Positions 24,177 through 32,808 of a DNA stretch of 64,000 bases are shown one piece after another. This DNA comes from Amycolatopsis acidicola (GTDB lineage: Bacteria; Actinomycetota; Actinomycetes; Mycobacteriales; Pseudonocardiaceae): positions 1-64,000 of the forward strand of contig NZ_VMNW02000027.1 in the NCBI RefSeq assembly GCF_007713735.2. The letters run 5' to 3'. The first letter of the stretch is position 1, and each line of letters starts with the position of its first letter. The translations under genes and the position numbers were made by a program. Below the pieces are notes generated by a model. That model had not been told where the DNA came from, searched no databases, and was given only the letters and a program-made list of their open reading frames with translations.

Positions 24177-25871
24177 TCAGCCGACTTCCTGCTCGGGATT
24201 CTGCGCGCTCACGACATGCCGCAGCCGCTTCATTTCTTCCCACCGCGCACCGGACGGCCGGTAGCCGCTGCCGGGGCCGGCGTAGTCGTTCGTGTCGTTC
24301 ACCGCGGAAAGCGTTTCCAGGTCCGGGGTGAGGATCGCCGACGTGTGCAGCAGATCGCCGGAAACCCGGTGCCGCAGCACGGCGAGCAGCGTGTGGGCCA
24401 TGTCGCCGAAGCCGGACGCGTCCAGCGCCTTCACGATGTCCAGCCCGGTGATCCCGCGGTCCATCACGGACTGCGCGGCCTTGAGGTCCTCCAGCACGTC
24501 CCGCGGCGGAAGATCCTGGCTGCCGTGCGCATACGTGACCGCCTCGACCTCCTTGTCCGTGATCTGCGGCAGGCCCAGCTGCGCGAACACCCCCTGCAGG
24601 GCTCGCGCGGCCCTGGCGCGCACCGCGAGGATCTCGGTTTCCGGCACGTGCCGGAGACCACCGTCTACCTGGAGGTCACGCTGCAGGACGTTCCAGTCGT
24701 CGTAGTCCTCGGCGTCCACATTGGACCCGGCGAACATGTTGTCGTAGTTGGGCGTCGAGGAATACCCCGAGCACACGAAGTCCGTGCCCGGCAACAGCTG
24801 CGGCAGCAGCCGCGCCACCCGGCGCATGTCCGAATGCGAGAACGACTGGTCGTTGCCCGAGGCGCATTCGAGGTCCACCGTGCTCGCGATCAGGTTCTCC
24901 GCCAGCACCGCGCGGATCCCGGCCGGGACCGCGCCGGGCACCCCGATGCAGCTGATCGAGCCGTTCTGCAGGCCCTGCACCCCGGCGCCCTTGGTCACCA
25001 GGATGCACCGGATTTCCAGGTACAGCATGGACTTCCCGTCCGCGTTGCCCATCTGCACCTCGGAGCCGGTGCCCGAGGTGAAGCGCATCTTGATGCCGCG
25101 CGAGGCGTACGCGGAAGCGAGGAAAGCCTTGGACCACGGGGTGTCGTCGCCGTCGCAGAACACCGGCTCGGTGCCGTAGACGGAAATCGTCTCGGCGTAA
25201 GCCGTGATCCCGCGCATCCCGAGCTCCAGCTCGGTGGCTTCCTCCAGCGCGCACTGCGTCAGCACGCCCGGAGTCCCCGCCTGCGAGCCGACCTGCAGCG
25301 CGATCGCGACCAGCGGGGCGTACCGCACGACGCCGAGCGTGGTCTCCAGCTCGCGGAAGCCGCGCAGCGAAGCCTCGGCGGCGTCCGCCGCGACCTGCAC
25401 GGGGTTGTCCCTCGCGCTGGTCGCGTGCGCCTGGTTCGCCGGGGTCCGGCGGGCGCGCATCTTCTGCAGCGCCATCATCATCTCGACCACGTTCATGGTC
25501 TTGACGACTTCCAGGAGCTTCGCCGGGGTGAGCCCGCGCGAAACCGCCAGCACGTCCGCGCGGGAGGCCCGCGGGTCGATCAGCAGATGCGCGATCTCCG
25601 TGGCGGACAAGGCCATCGCGGCCTCGGTCGCGCCGGCGTCGATCGCGTGGTCGGCGATGAACTGGTCCAGGAAGTCGAACTCGGCCCGCGTTTTCCCATC
25701 CATCTCGACGATGACGCCGCCCTCGACCCGGACGCCCGGCTCCGGGTCGAAGGGGCTGTCCATCGCGACCATGCCCACCTCGGGCCATTCCTCGACGAAC
25801 CCGTCCAGGTTGACCGGCCGCTGCTCGAGGACCTCGGTGCGCTTCGAATGCCGCTGGGAAGTCTGGGTCAT
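24177..25871 (-). CDS. pduC: B12-dependent diol/glycerol dehydratase, large subunit
   Basis: 564 residues, normal for PduC/DhaB (about 555). It carries family sequences such as RPVNLDGFVEEWPEVGMVAM, DPEPGVRVEGG, QKMRARRTPANQAHATS, FTSGTGSEVQMGNADGKSML, LECASGNDQSFSHSDMRR and GTDFVCSGYSSTPNYDNMFA. The enzyme turns 1,2-diols or glycerol into aldehydes by a radical rearrangement in the cytoplasm. Sequence alone does not separate propanediol from glycerol preference. ATG 25871 lies 11 bases after the small subunit stop, inside one operon. Confidence 0.95.
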   Translation of the reverse strand: MTQTSQRHSKRTEVLEQRPVNLDGFVEEWPEVGMVAMDSPFDPEPGVRVEGGVIVEMDGKTRAEFDFLDQFIADHAIDAGATEAAMALSATEIAHLLIDPRASRADVLAVSRGLTPAKLLEVVKTMNVVEMMMALQKMRARRTPANQAHATSARDNPVQVAADAAEASLRGFRELETTLGVVRYAPLVAIALQVGSQAGTPGVLTQCALEEATELELGMRGITAYAETISVYGTEPVFCDGDDTPWSKAFLASAYASRGIKMRFTSGTGSEVQMGNADGKSMLYLEIRCILVTKGAGVQGLQNGSISCIGVPGAVPAGIRAVLAENLIASTVDLECASGNDQSFSHSDMRRVARLLPQLLPGTDFVCSGYSSTPNYDNMFAGSNVDAEDYDDWNVLQRDLQVDGGLRHVPETEILAVRARAARALQGVFAQLGLPQITDKEVEAVTYAHGSQDLPPRDVLEDLKAAQSVMDRGITGLDIVKALDASGFGDMAHTLLAVLRHRVSGDLLHTSAILTPDLETLSAVNDTNDYAGPGSGYRPSGARWEEMKRLRHVVSAQNPEQEVG

Positions 25872-25881
25872 CTCGTGCTCC

Positions 25882-26313
25882 TCAGCTCGCCAGGATGTCG
25901 CGTCGCTCGTACACGTCCGCCGCCTCGCGGACGAGGTTCGCGCACAGCGTCGCGGAGAACTCGTTGTCCAGCCGGTCCGCGATCTCCGTCAGCTGCTCCT
26001 TCGTGGACGCCCGCGGCCGCAACGAGTTGTAGATCGACAGCACCAGCTCGTCCGGCAGCGCGGTCAGTTCCGCGGCTCGGCGGAAGTTCTGCGCGAGCTG
26101 CGGGCGGCCGACACGCTCGGCGATCTGCGCCTGCAGCCGCAGCGTCTCCGGCGCGATCCGCAGGTCCTCGGGGGCGACTTCCCCGGCCAGCACCGCGTCC
26201 ATCGTCAGCTCGTCGAGCCGCTTGCCCGTCGGGGTGCGCAGCAGTTCCGGACGCCGGGTCGCGAGCGGGTAGTCACGACCGGGATCGAGTTCCGGGGAAC
26301 GGGTTTGCGCCAC
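25882..26313 (-). CDS. pduE: diol/glycerol dehydratase, small subunit
   Basis: 143 residues of the PduE type: DYPLATRRPELLRTPTGKRL, then DLRIAPETLRLQAQIAERVG, NFRRAAELTALPDELVLSIY and LRPRASTKEQLTEIADRL. It is the first gene of the operon. In the classical enterobacterial operon the order is large, medium, small, so this order is unusual. GTG 26313 is chosen because it directly precedes the family's start region and has AGGTGG upstream; the frame is open much further but without similarity. The divergent promoter with the large palindrome lies 66 bases upstream. Confidence 0.88.
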   Translation of the reverse strand: MAQTRSPELDPGRDYPLATRRPELLRTPTGKRLDELTMDAVLAGEVAPEDLRIAPETLRLQAQIAERVGRPQLAQNFRRAAELTALPDELVLSIYNSLRPRASTKEQLTEIADRLDNEFSATLCANLVREAADVYERRDILAS

Positions 26314-26378
26314 GGGGGGCCACCTGCCTTCGCCGTCGAACGAGGTCACCGAACGCGGCCGACGGTAGATCGGCCCAC

Positions 26379-26411
26379 GTTGCACCGACGTTGCAGCAAC
26401 GTCCGTGCAAC
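26379..26411. promoter_or_regulatory. 33-bp near-perfect palindrome between dehydratase operon and facilitator gene
   Basis: The 33 bases form a palindrome around the A at 26395 with a single mismatched pair (26386/26404). Each half contains two GTTGC units: GTTGCAC (26379) and GTTGC (26390) on the left, GCAAC and GTGCAAC on the right. It lies between the divergent starts at 26313 and 26465, a classic place for a shared operator. Confidence 0.8.
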
Positions 26412-26464
26412 CCCGGCGTCCGCACCGTGGGTTGCTCAGGCATTCCGAGGTCAAGGAGGACCCC

Positions 26465-27322
26465 GTGACCGACAACCCGCCATTGCGCGGCAGTTTTGGT
26501 GATCTGCTCGCCGAGTTCTTCGGCACCTTCGTGCTCATCGCGCTCGGTGACGGATGCGTGGCGATGGCCGTGGCCGGGCTGCCCGGCTCCGGCCGCACGG
26601 CCGGTGACACCGTGATCTTCCAGGGCGCGGGCGACTGGCTGCTCATCGTGTGGGGCTGGGCGTTCGCGGTCGCGTTCGCCGTGTACCTGTCCGGCGGGAT
26701 CAGCGGCGGGCACCTCAACCCCGCGGTGACGCTCGCGATGGCCGTACGACGCGGGTTCCCGTGGAAGAAGGTGCCCGGCTACTGGGCCGCGCAGATCGCC
26801 GGCGCGTTCGCCGGGGCGGCCCTGATCTACGCCGTGTACCGGCCCGCGATCAAGGCGTACGAAGCGGCGGCCGGCCCCGACGGGCACGCCACCACGTTCA
26901 CGATCTTCGCCACCGCACCGGCGAAGTACTTCGACAGCTGGGTCGGCCCGCTGCTCGACCAGGTGGTCGGCACCGCCGTACTGCTCGCGCTCGTGCTGGC
27001 CGTGGTCGACAACCGGAGCAAAGCCACCTCGCTCCGCCTCGGGCCGCTGCTGATCGGGTTCACCGTCGCCGCGATCGGGCTTTCGTTCGGCGCCAACGCC
27101 GGTTACGCGATCAACCCGGCCCGCGACTTCGGGCCCCGACTGTTCGCGTTCTTCGCGGGCTGGGGCGACACGGCGATTCCCGGTACGGCACCCGGAGTGG
27201 GACCCTACCTGTGGATCCCGATCGTCGGGCCGCTGGTCGGCGGTGTCGTCGGCGCGCTGGCCTACGACTTCTTCATCGGCCGGGTCCTGCAGGCCCGCGA
27301 GGAGCTCACGCCGGTTCGGTGA
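26465..27322 (+). CDS. glpF: glycerol/diol facilitator (aquaglyceroporin)
   Basis: 285 residues of the MIP channel family with six transmembrane helices. The two NPA boxes are clear: HLNPAVTL (NPA 85-87) and AINPARD (NPA 217-219 followed by RD, where the Asp after Arg is typical of glycerol facilitators rather than water channels). It imports glycerol or propanediol for the divergent dehydratase. GTG 26465 follows AAGGAGGA with good spacing. Its 3' end overlaps the stop of the convergent regulator gene by 17 bp. Confidence 0.93.
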   Translation: MTDNPPLRGSFGDLLAEFFGTFVLIALGDGCVAMAVAGLPGSGRTAGDTVIFQGAGDWLLIVWGWAFAVAFAVYLSGGISGGHLNPAVTLAMAVRRGFPWKKVPGYWAAQIAGAFAGAALIYAVYRPAIKAYEAAAGPDGHATTFTIFATAPAKYFDSWVGPLLDQVVGTAVLLALVLAVVDNRSKATSLRLGPLLIGFTVAAIGLSFGANAGYAINPARDFGPRLFAFFAGWGDTAIPGTAPGVGPYLWIPIVGPLVGGVVGALAYDFFIGRVLQAREELTPVR

Positions 27323-28814
27323 GCAGCCAGTCCAGGTGGGCCCGCGCCATTCCCTGGCGCGGGTCTCCCGCCGGAAGCCTCCGGGTGAGCTCCTCGTACA
27401 CCTCCAGATCGTCCCGCCCGGTCTCGGTCCGGCCGAACGACCACAGCGTTTCGGCGTCCCCGCGCTCGAGCACCGTCGAACGGACGGCGGCGACCAGCTG
27501 ATCCCGTTCCGCGCGAATCGCCGGAGCGTCCGAACGCGACAGCAACGGAGCGGTGCACGCGGCCGCGGCCGTCTTCACGTCGCGCGCGCTGAGCGCATCG
27601 CGTACAGCGAGGAAGTCGGCGTCGAGATCCGCGTCGAGGCGATACGGCTTCGCCTTCATCACCCGCGCGCCCAGCTGCGTACGCAACCTGTGGATCTCCG
27701 CGCGAACCGTGGTCGGATTTCCCTCGTCGCCGTACAACTGCAGCGCCAGCTGCTCGGCCGTCAGGCCCGCGGGGTGCATCGCCAGCAACGCGAGGATTTC
27801 CGCACGCCGCAACGTCAACGGCAGCTCACGGCCATCGAGCGCGACGCTCGGATGCTCGCCCAGGAACGACAACGACAACGTCGGGCGGCTCGCCACACGC
27901 GACGTCCGCGGCAGCCGGAGCAGGTAGCCCTCGGGCAACGCCTCCAGCCGCGCCTCGCGCCCGTCGTCGAGCAACACCCTGTCCACACCGGACGCGATCC
28001 GCACGCGCTGCGGGAGATCGCCCCAGGGCTCGGCGGCGATCACCCGGCCGGAGGAGGTCAGCAACGCTCCCGGCTCCCCGCGCAGGCTCGCCAGATGCGT
28101 CATGTTCCTGGCCAGCAAACGCTCGTCGTACCAGGCCATCCGCCGCCGCAGATGACTCTCGGCGAGCTGGGCGGTGGCGTTGACCAGGGACACCGTGGCC
28201 GGGTGCAGCGCGTCGAGCAGCCCGCTGATGTCGACCGCGCCGAGCACCGAACCGGTGTCGGGGTCGTGGATCGGGGCGGCCGCGCAGGTCCAGGTGTGAT
28301 AGGTGCGCACGAGGTGCTCGGCGGAGTAGATCTGCACCGGCGCGTCGACCGCGAGGGCGGTGCCCATCGCGTTGGTCCCGATACTGGCCTCCGACCAGCC
28401 GGTGCCCTCGCACAGCCCGACCGGATCGGCCATTTTGCACAGCCCCGCCGGGCCTTCGCGCCACAGGATCGTGCCCTCGGCGTCGGTGATGATCATGACG
28501 TGCCGCGACTCGTCGGCGATCGTGACCAGCAGTTCCCGCATCGGGGCCAGCACCGCCTGCAGCGGGTGCGCGGCCCGGACGTCCTCCACCTCGTCCGGCT
28601 GGTACACCACCGGCGGCCGGTAGTCGTCGGGGTCGATGTGCGCGAGCAGCGAGCGCTGCCAGGACTCCGAGATCACCGACCGGGGCGCCGCCGGCGGGCG
28701 GCTGCCGCTGAGCGTGGCCTCGCGGACCCGTTGCAGCAGCTCGAACTGCGCTTCCGGATCGGAGGACAGGGACAGCGTCGAAGCGGACTTCGGGCGGGCG
28801 GTCTCGACGTTCAT
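27306..28814 (-). CDS. GAF-domain regulator (AcoR-like sensor, winged-helix output)
   Basis: 502 residues. The N-terminal half resembles AcoR-type activators (RSVISESWQRSLLAHIDPDD near 46-65, then a GAF domain with HVMIITDAEGTILWREGP and IGTNAMGTALA). No AAA+ sigma-54 domain or Fis helix is present. The C-terminal part has a winged-helix region (LTLRRAEILALLAMHPAGLT, then TTVRAEIHRLRTQLGARV) followed by a short helical tail. The sensor-output pairing is actinobacterial, since sigma-54 is absent there. It lies between the facilitator and the aldehyde dehydrogenase and is the best candidate to sense diol or aldehyde. Confidence 0.85.
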   Translation of the reverse strand: MNVETARPKSASTLSLSSDPEAQFELLQRVREATLSGSRPPAAPRSVISESWQRSLLAHIDPDDYRPPVVYQPDEVEDVRAAHPLQAVLAPMRELLVTIADESRHVMIITDAEGTILWREGPAGLCKMADPVGLCEGTGWSEASIGTNAMGTALAVDAPVQIYSAEHLVRTYHTWTCAAAPIHDPDTGSVLGAVDISGLLDALHPATVSLVNATAQLAESHLRRRMAWYDERLLARNMTHLASLRGEPGALLTSSGRVIAAEPWGDLPQRVRIASGVDRVLLDDGREARLEALPEGYLLRLPRTSRVASRPTLSLSFLGEHPSVALDGRELPLTLRRAEILALLAMHPAGLTAEQLALQLYGDEGNPTTVRAEIHRLRTQLGARVMKAKPYRLDADLDADFLAVRDALSARDVKTAAAACTAPLLSRSDAPAIRAERDQLVAAVRSTVLERGDAETLWSFGRTETGRDDLEVYEELTRRLPAGDPRQGMARAHLDWLLTEPA

Positions 28815-28920
28815 TGGCTCTCCGCGGCGGCGTTGACGGGCGGCCGGGCCGGTGCGCACCCCGGGCCCACCAGGCAGCATGCCGCGCGGCCCGCGCCTTC
28901 TGCAAGTGCACGACCCGGTC

Positions 28921-28939
28921 GTTGCAACGCGTCTGCAAC
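28921..28939. promoter_or_regulatory. 19-bp inverted repeat before the aldehyde dehydrogenase operon
   Basis: GTTGCA (28921-28926) and TGCAAC (28934-28939) form an inverted repeat with a 7-base spacer, 61 bases before the ATG at 29001 and 106 bases before the divergent GAF regulator start. It shares the GTTGCA half-site with the 33-bp palindrome at 26379-26411. Confidence 0.65.
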
Positions 28940-29000
28940 GTCGCCGTTCCTACCGTTGCCCCACTACACCGGCCAACGACGACCAGGAGGGACCAGCTCC

Positions 29001-30524
29001 ATGACGAAGTACGCGGCTCCGGGGGAATCCGGCAGCGTCGTGGCGTTCGAACCGCGCTACGACCACTTCATCGGCGGCGAGTACGTGCCGCCTGCCAAGG
29101 GCGGTTACTTCGAGAACCCGACCCCGGTCACCGGCAAGAGCTTCACCGAGATCGCCCGCGGCACCGCCGAGGACGTCGACCGCGCGGTCGCCGCCGCGAA
29201 CGGCGCGGCCGCGGCCTGGGGCCGGACGGCACCGGCCGAGCGGGCCGCGGTGCTGAACAAGATCGCCGACCGGATGGAGGCGAACCTCGAGAAGCTCGCG
29301 GTCGCCGAGTCCTGGGACAACGGCAAGGCGGTGCGCGAAACCCTCGCCGCCGACATCCCGCTCGCGATCGACCACTTCCGCTACTTCGCGGGCGCGATCC
29401 GCGCCCAGGAGGGCGGGATCTCGCAGCTCGACAACGACACCGTGGCGTACCACTTCCACGAGCCGCTCGGCGTCGTCGGGCAGATCATCCCGTGGAACTT
29501 CCCGATCCTGATGGCCACCTGGAAGCTCGCCCCCGCCCTGGCCGCGGGTAACTGCGTGGTGCTCAAGCCCGCCGAGCAGACCCCGGCGTCCATCCACGTG
29601 CTGCTCTCGGTGATCTCCGACCTGCTGCCGGCCGGCGTGCTGAACGTGGTCAACGGGTTCGGCGTCGAAGCGGGCAAGCCGCTGGCGCAGCACCCCGGGA
29701 TCCGGAAGGTCGCCTTCACCGGGGAGACCACCACCGGGCGGCTGATCATGCAGTACGCCAGCGAGAACATCATCCCGGTCACCCTCGAACTGGGCGGCAA
29801 GAGCCCGAACATCTTCTTCGCCGACGTGGCCGCGGAGAACGACGCGTTCTACAACAAGGCTCAAGAGGGCTTCACGATGTTCGCCCTCAACCAGGGCGAG
29901 GTCTGCACCTGCCCGTCCCGCGCGCTCGTGCAGTCCTCGATCTACGACAGGTTCATGAGCGACGGCGTGGCTCGCGTGCAGAAGATCAAGCAGGGCCACC
30001 CGCTCGACACCGACACGATGATCGGCGCGCAGGCGTCCAACGACCAGTTCGAGAAGATCCTGTCCTACATCGACATCGGCAAGCAGGAGGGCGCGAAGAT
30101 CCTCACCGGTGGCGAGAAGTCGGACCTCGGCGGCGAACTGTCCGGCGGCTACTACATCCAGCCGACGGTGTTCGAGGGCGACAACAAGATGCGGATCTTC
30201 CAGGAGGAGATCTTCGGCCCGGTCGTGTCGGTCGCCCGGTTCGACGACTACGACGACGCGATCAAGACCGCCAACGACACGCTGTACGGCCTCGGTGCCG
30301 GCGTCTGGTCCCGCGAAGGCAACATCGCTTTCCGTGCGGGGCGCGACATCCAGGCCGGTCGCGTGTGGACGAACTGCTACCACGTCTACCCCGCGCACGC
30401 GGCGTTCGGCGGGTACAAGCAGTCCGGTATCGGCCGCGAGAACCACAAGGACATGCTGGACCACTACCAGCAGACCAAGAACCTGCTCGTGTCGTACTCC
30501 CCCGACGCGCAAGGGTTCTTCTGA
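29001..30524 (+). CDS. NAD-dependent aldehyde dehydrogenase (ExaC/AcoD type)
   Basis: 507 residues of the ALDH superfamily, normal in length. GQIIPWNFPILMATWKLAPA covers the cofactor-binding region, LELGGKSPNIFF near 269-280 holds the general base Glu, and NQGEVCTCPSRALVQ near 300 holds the catalytic Cys. It most resembles ExaC/AcoD acetaldehyde dehydrogenases and is expected to oxidise the dehydratase product (propionaldehyde or 3-hydroxypropionaldehyde) to the acid. GGAGGGACC precedes the ATG. It heads an operon with the DUF779 and acyl-CoA synthetase genes. Confidence 0.93.
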   Translation: MTKYAAPGESGSVVAFEPRYDHFIGGEYVPPAKGGYFENPTPVTGKSFTEIARGTAEDVDRAVAAANGAAAAWGRTAPAERAAVLNKIADRMEANLEKLAVAESWDNGKAVRETLAADIPLAIDHFRYFAGAIRAQEGGISQLDNDTVAYHFHEPLGVVGQIIPWNFPILMATWKLAPALAAGNCVVLKPAEQTPASIHVLLSVISDLLPAGVLNVVNGFGVEAGKPLAQHPGIRKVAFTGETTTGRLIMQYASENIIPVTLELGGKSPNIFFADVAAENDAFYNKAQEGFTMFALNQGEVCTCPSRALVQSSIYDRFMSDGVARVQKIKQGHPLDTDTMIGAQASNDQFEKILSYIDIGKQEGAKILTGGEKSDLGGELSGGYYIQPTVFEGDNKMRIFQEEIFGPVVSVARFDDYDDAIKTANDTLYGLGAGVWSREGNIAFRAGRDIQAGRVWTNCYHVYPAHAAFGGYKQSGIGRENHKDMLDHYQQTKNLLVSYSPDAQGFF

Positions 30525-30526
30525 TC

Positions 30527-30895
30527 ATGTCCCGGGTGGATCTCACCGAAGCCGCGGCGGATCTGCTGCGGCAGCTGGCCGGGCAGCACGGACCGCTGAT
30601 GTTCCACCAGTCGGGCGGCTGCTGCGACGGCAGCGCGCCCATGTGCTACCCGGCGGGCGAGTTCCGCACCGGCCAGTCGGACGTGCACCTCGGCGACCTC
30701 AGCGTCGCCGGGGTGCCCGCCCCGATCGCGGTGTGGATGTCGGCCTCGCAGTTCGAATACTGGAAACACACCCATCTCACGATCGACGTGGTCAAGGGCC
30801 GGGGCAGCGGGTTCTCGCTCGAAGCCCCCGAAGGCGTGCGGTTCCTGATCCGCTCGCGCCTGCTCACCGATCAAGAACTGGCCACAATGGACTGA
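30527..30895 (+). CDS. DUF779 protein
   Basis: 122 residues of DUF779, with the Cys-rich signature QSGGCCDGSAPMCYPAGEF near residues 26-44 and VWMSASQFEYWKHTHLTIDV later. It almost always accompanies ExaC/AcoD-type aldehyde dehydrogenases and lies here 2 bases after that gene. The function is unknown. The cysteine cluster suggests metal binding or a redox role, possibly assisting the dehydrogenase. Confidence 0.9.
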   Translation: MSRVDLTEAAADLLRQLAGQHGPLMFHQSGGCCDGSAPMCYPAGEFRTGQSDVHLGDLSVAGVPAPIAVWMSASQFEYWKHTHLTIDVVKGRGSGFSLEAPEGVRFLIRSRLLTDQELATMD

Positions 30896-30905
30896 AAGGA
30901 CGGGA

Positions 30906-32792
30906 ATGGGCGGCTACGCGGACGTCTACACCGAAAGCCTGCGTGATCCGGAGGGCTTCTGGCTCTCCGCGGCGAAGGCGATCAGCTGGGCGCGGGAACC
31001 GCGCCAGGCGCTGGACGACGCGCGGCCGCCCTGGTACCGCTGGTTCCCGGACGGACGGCTCAACACCTGTTACAACGCGCTCGACCGGCACGTCGAAGCC
31101 GGGCACGGCGACCGGCTCGCCCTCGTATACGACTCCCCGGTCACCGGAACGCAAGCGCGCTACACGTATGCGGAACTGCTCGAGAAGGTCGCGCGGTTCG
31201 CCGGCGCGCTGCGGGAGCTGGGTGTCGGCAAGGGCGACCGGGTGGTGATCTACCTGCCGATGGTGCCGGAGGCGGTGGTCGCGATGCTCGCGTGCGCCCG
31301 CCTCGGCGCGGTGCATTCGGTGGTGTTCGGCGGTTTCGCGCCCAAGGAGCTGGCTGTCCGGATCGCCGACGTGCGGCCGAAAGCCATCGTGTGCGGTTCG
31401 TGCGGCGTCGAGCCGACGCGCGTGATCCCGTACCGGCCCATCGTCGAGGAAGCGCTTTCACTCGCGGGCGGGGAACGGCCGGAAGTCGTGGTCTTCCAAC
31501 GCGAAGTGTCGCGCGCGGAGCTGCTTCCGGGTGACCACGACGGCGATTCGCTGGTCGCCGGCGCCTCCCCAGCGGAGTGCGTCGAGGTCGCGGCGACGGA
31601 TCCGTTGTACGTGCTGTACACGTCCGGCACCACCGGGAAACCCAAGGGCGTCGTGCGCGACAACGGCGGGCACGCGGTGGCGCTCGCGTGGAGCATGACC
31701 AACATCTACGACATCGGGCCGGGCGACGTGTGGTGGACCGCGTCCGACGTCGGCTGGGTGGTCGGCCACTCCTACATCGTGTACGCGCCGCTGCTCGTGG
31801 GCGCGACAACCGTTGTGTACGAAGGAAAACCGGTCGGCACCCCGGACGCGTCGGCGTTCTGGCGGGTGATCGCGGAGCACGGGGTCAAGGCGTTGTTCAC
31901 CGCGCCGACGGCGATCCGCGCGATCAAGAAGGTCGATCCGGAGGCGGCGGACGCGGGCGATCTGCCAGGGCTGGAAACGCTTTTCCTCGCCGGGGAACGG
32001 CTCGATCCGCAGACTTTCCACTGGGCACGGGAAAAGCTCGGGGTCCCGGTGATCGACCACTGGTGGCAGACCGAGACGGGATGGGCGATCGCGGCGAATC
32101 CCCATGGCCTGGAACCGATGCCGGTCAAACCGGGCTCGCCGACGGTGCCCATGCCGGGCTACGACGTGCGGGTACTGGACGAGCAGGGCGCGGAACTGCC
32201 GCGCGGCGGTGAGGGCGCGATCTGCCTGCGGTTGCCGTTGCCGCCGGGGACTCTGCCGACGCTGTGGGAGGACGACGAGCGTTTCGTGGCTTCGTATCTC
32301 TCGCGGTATCCGGGCTACTACCTGACCGGCGACGGCGGTTTCCGCGACGAGGACGGGTACCTGTTCGTCATGGGCCGCACCGACGACGTGATCAACGTGG
32401 CCGGGCACCGGCTGTCGGCCGGCGCGATGGAAGCCGCGCTGGCGACGCACCCCGCGGTCGCGGAATGCGCGGTGATCGGTGTCCACGACGCATTGAAGGG
32501 GCAGCTGCCGCGCGGGTTCGTGGTGCTGAAATCCGGGGTGACCGTGGACGAAACCGTGCTCGGCGAGGAACTGGTCGCGGCGGTGCGGCGGGACATCGGC
32601 GCGGTGGCCGCGTTCCGGAGCGTGTCGGTCGTCGACGCGCTGCCGAAAACCCGGTCCGGCAAGATCCTGCGCAAGAGCATGCGGGCGCTCGCCGAAGGCC
32701 GGGACGAACCGGTCCCTTCCACAATCGAAGACCCGGCCGTGCTCGATGCCCTGCGTACCGTGCTTACGCCGGTCAGCACCGCCAGGGAGTAG
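30906..32792 (+). CDS. prpE: propionyl-CoA synthetase-like acyl-CoA ligase
   Basis: 628 residues of the acetyl-/propionyl-CoA synthetase family. The N-terminal ACAS_N region (YADVYTESLRDPEGFWLSAA) is followed by the P-loop LYTSGTTGKPKGVVRDNGGH near 236-255 (the RDNGGH form is typical of PrpE), WWQTETG near 388 and the C-terminal KTRSGKILR lysine motif near 583. It would activate the acid made by the aldehyde dehydrogenase, giving propionyl-CoA or 3-hydroxypropionyl-CoA. It is 10 bases after the DUF779 gene and closes the dehydratase module. Confidence 0.88.
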   Translation: MGGYADVYTESLRDPEGFWLSAAKAISWAREPRQALDDARPPWYRWFPDGRLNTCYNALDRHVEAGHGDRLALVYDSPVTGTQARYTYAELLEKVARFAGALRELGVGKGDRVVIYLPMVPEAVVAMLACARLGAVHSVVFGGFAPKELAVRIADVRPKAIVCGSCGVEPTRVIPYRPIVEEALSLAGGERPEVVVFQREVSRAELLPGDHDGDSLVAGASPAECVEVAATDPLYVLYTSGTTGKPKGVVRDNGGHAVALAWSMTNIYDIGPGDVWWTASDVGWVVGHSYIVYAPLLVGATTVVYEGKPVGTPDASAFWRVIAEHGVKALFTAPTAIRAIKKVDPEAADAGDLPGLETLFLAGERLDPQTFHWAREKLGVPVIDHWWQTETGWAIAANPHGLEPMPVKPGSPTVPMPGYDVRVLDEQGAELPRGGEGAICLRLPLPPGTLPTLWEDDERFVASYLSRYPGYYLTGDGGFRDEDGYLFVMGRTDDVINVAGHRLSAGAMEAALATHPAVAECAVIGVHDALKGQLPRGFVVLKSGVTVDETVLGEELVAAVRRDIGAVAAFRSVSVVDALPKTRSGKILRKSMRALAEGRDEPVPSTIEDPAVLDALRTVLTPVSTARE

Positions 32793-32808
32793 TCGGTAGC
32801 CTGGCGCC

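Noticed and set aside
28950..30512. 520-codon frame antisense to the aldehyde dehydrogenase
   Set aside because: The sense strand encodes a complete aldehyde dehydrogenase with all catalytic motifs. The antisense product has no recognisable domain.
20987..32792. bacterial microcompartment locus
   Set aside because: Dehydratase and reactivase genes prompted the idea, but no shell protein or encapsulation peptide was found anywhere in the window.
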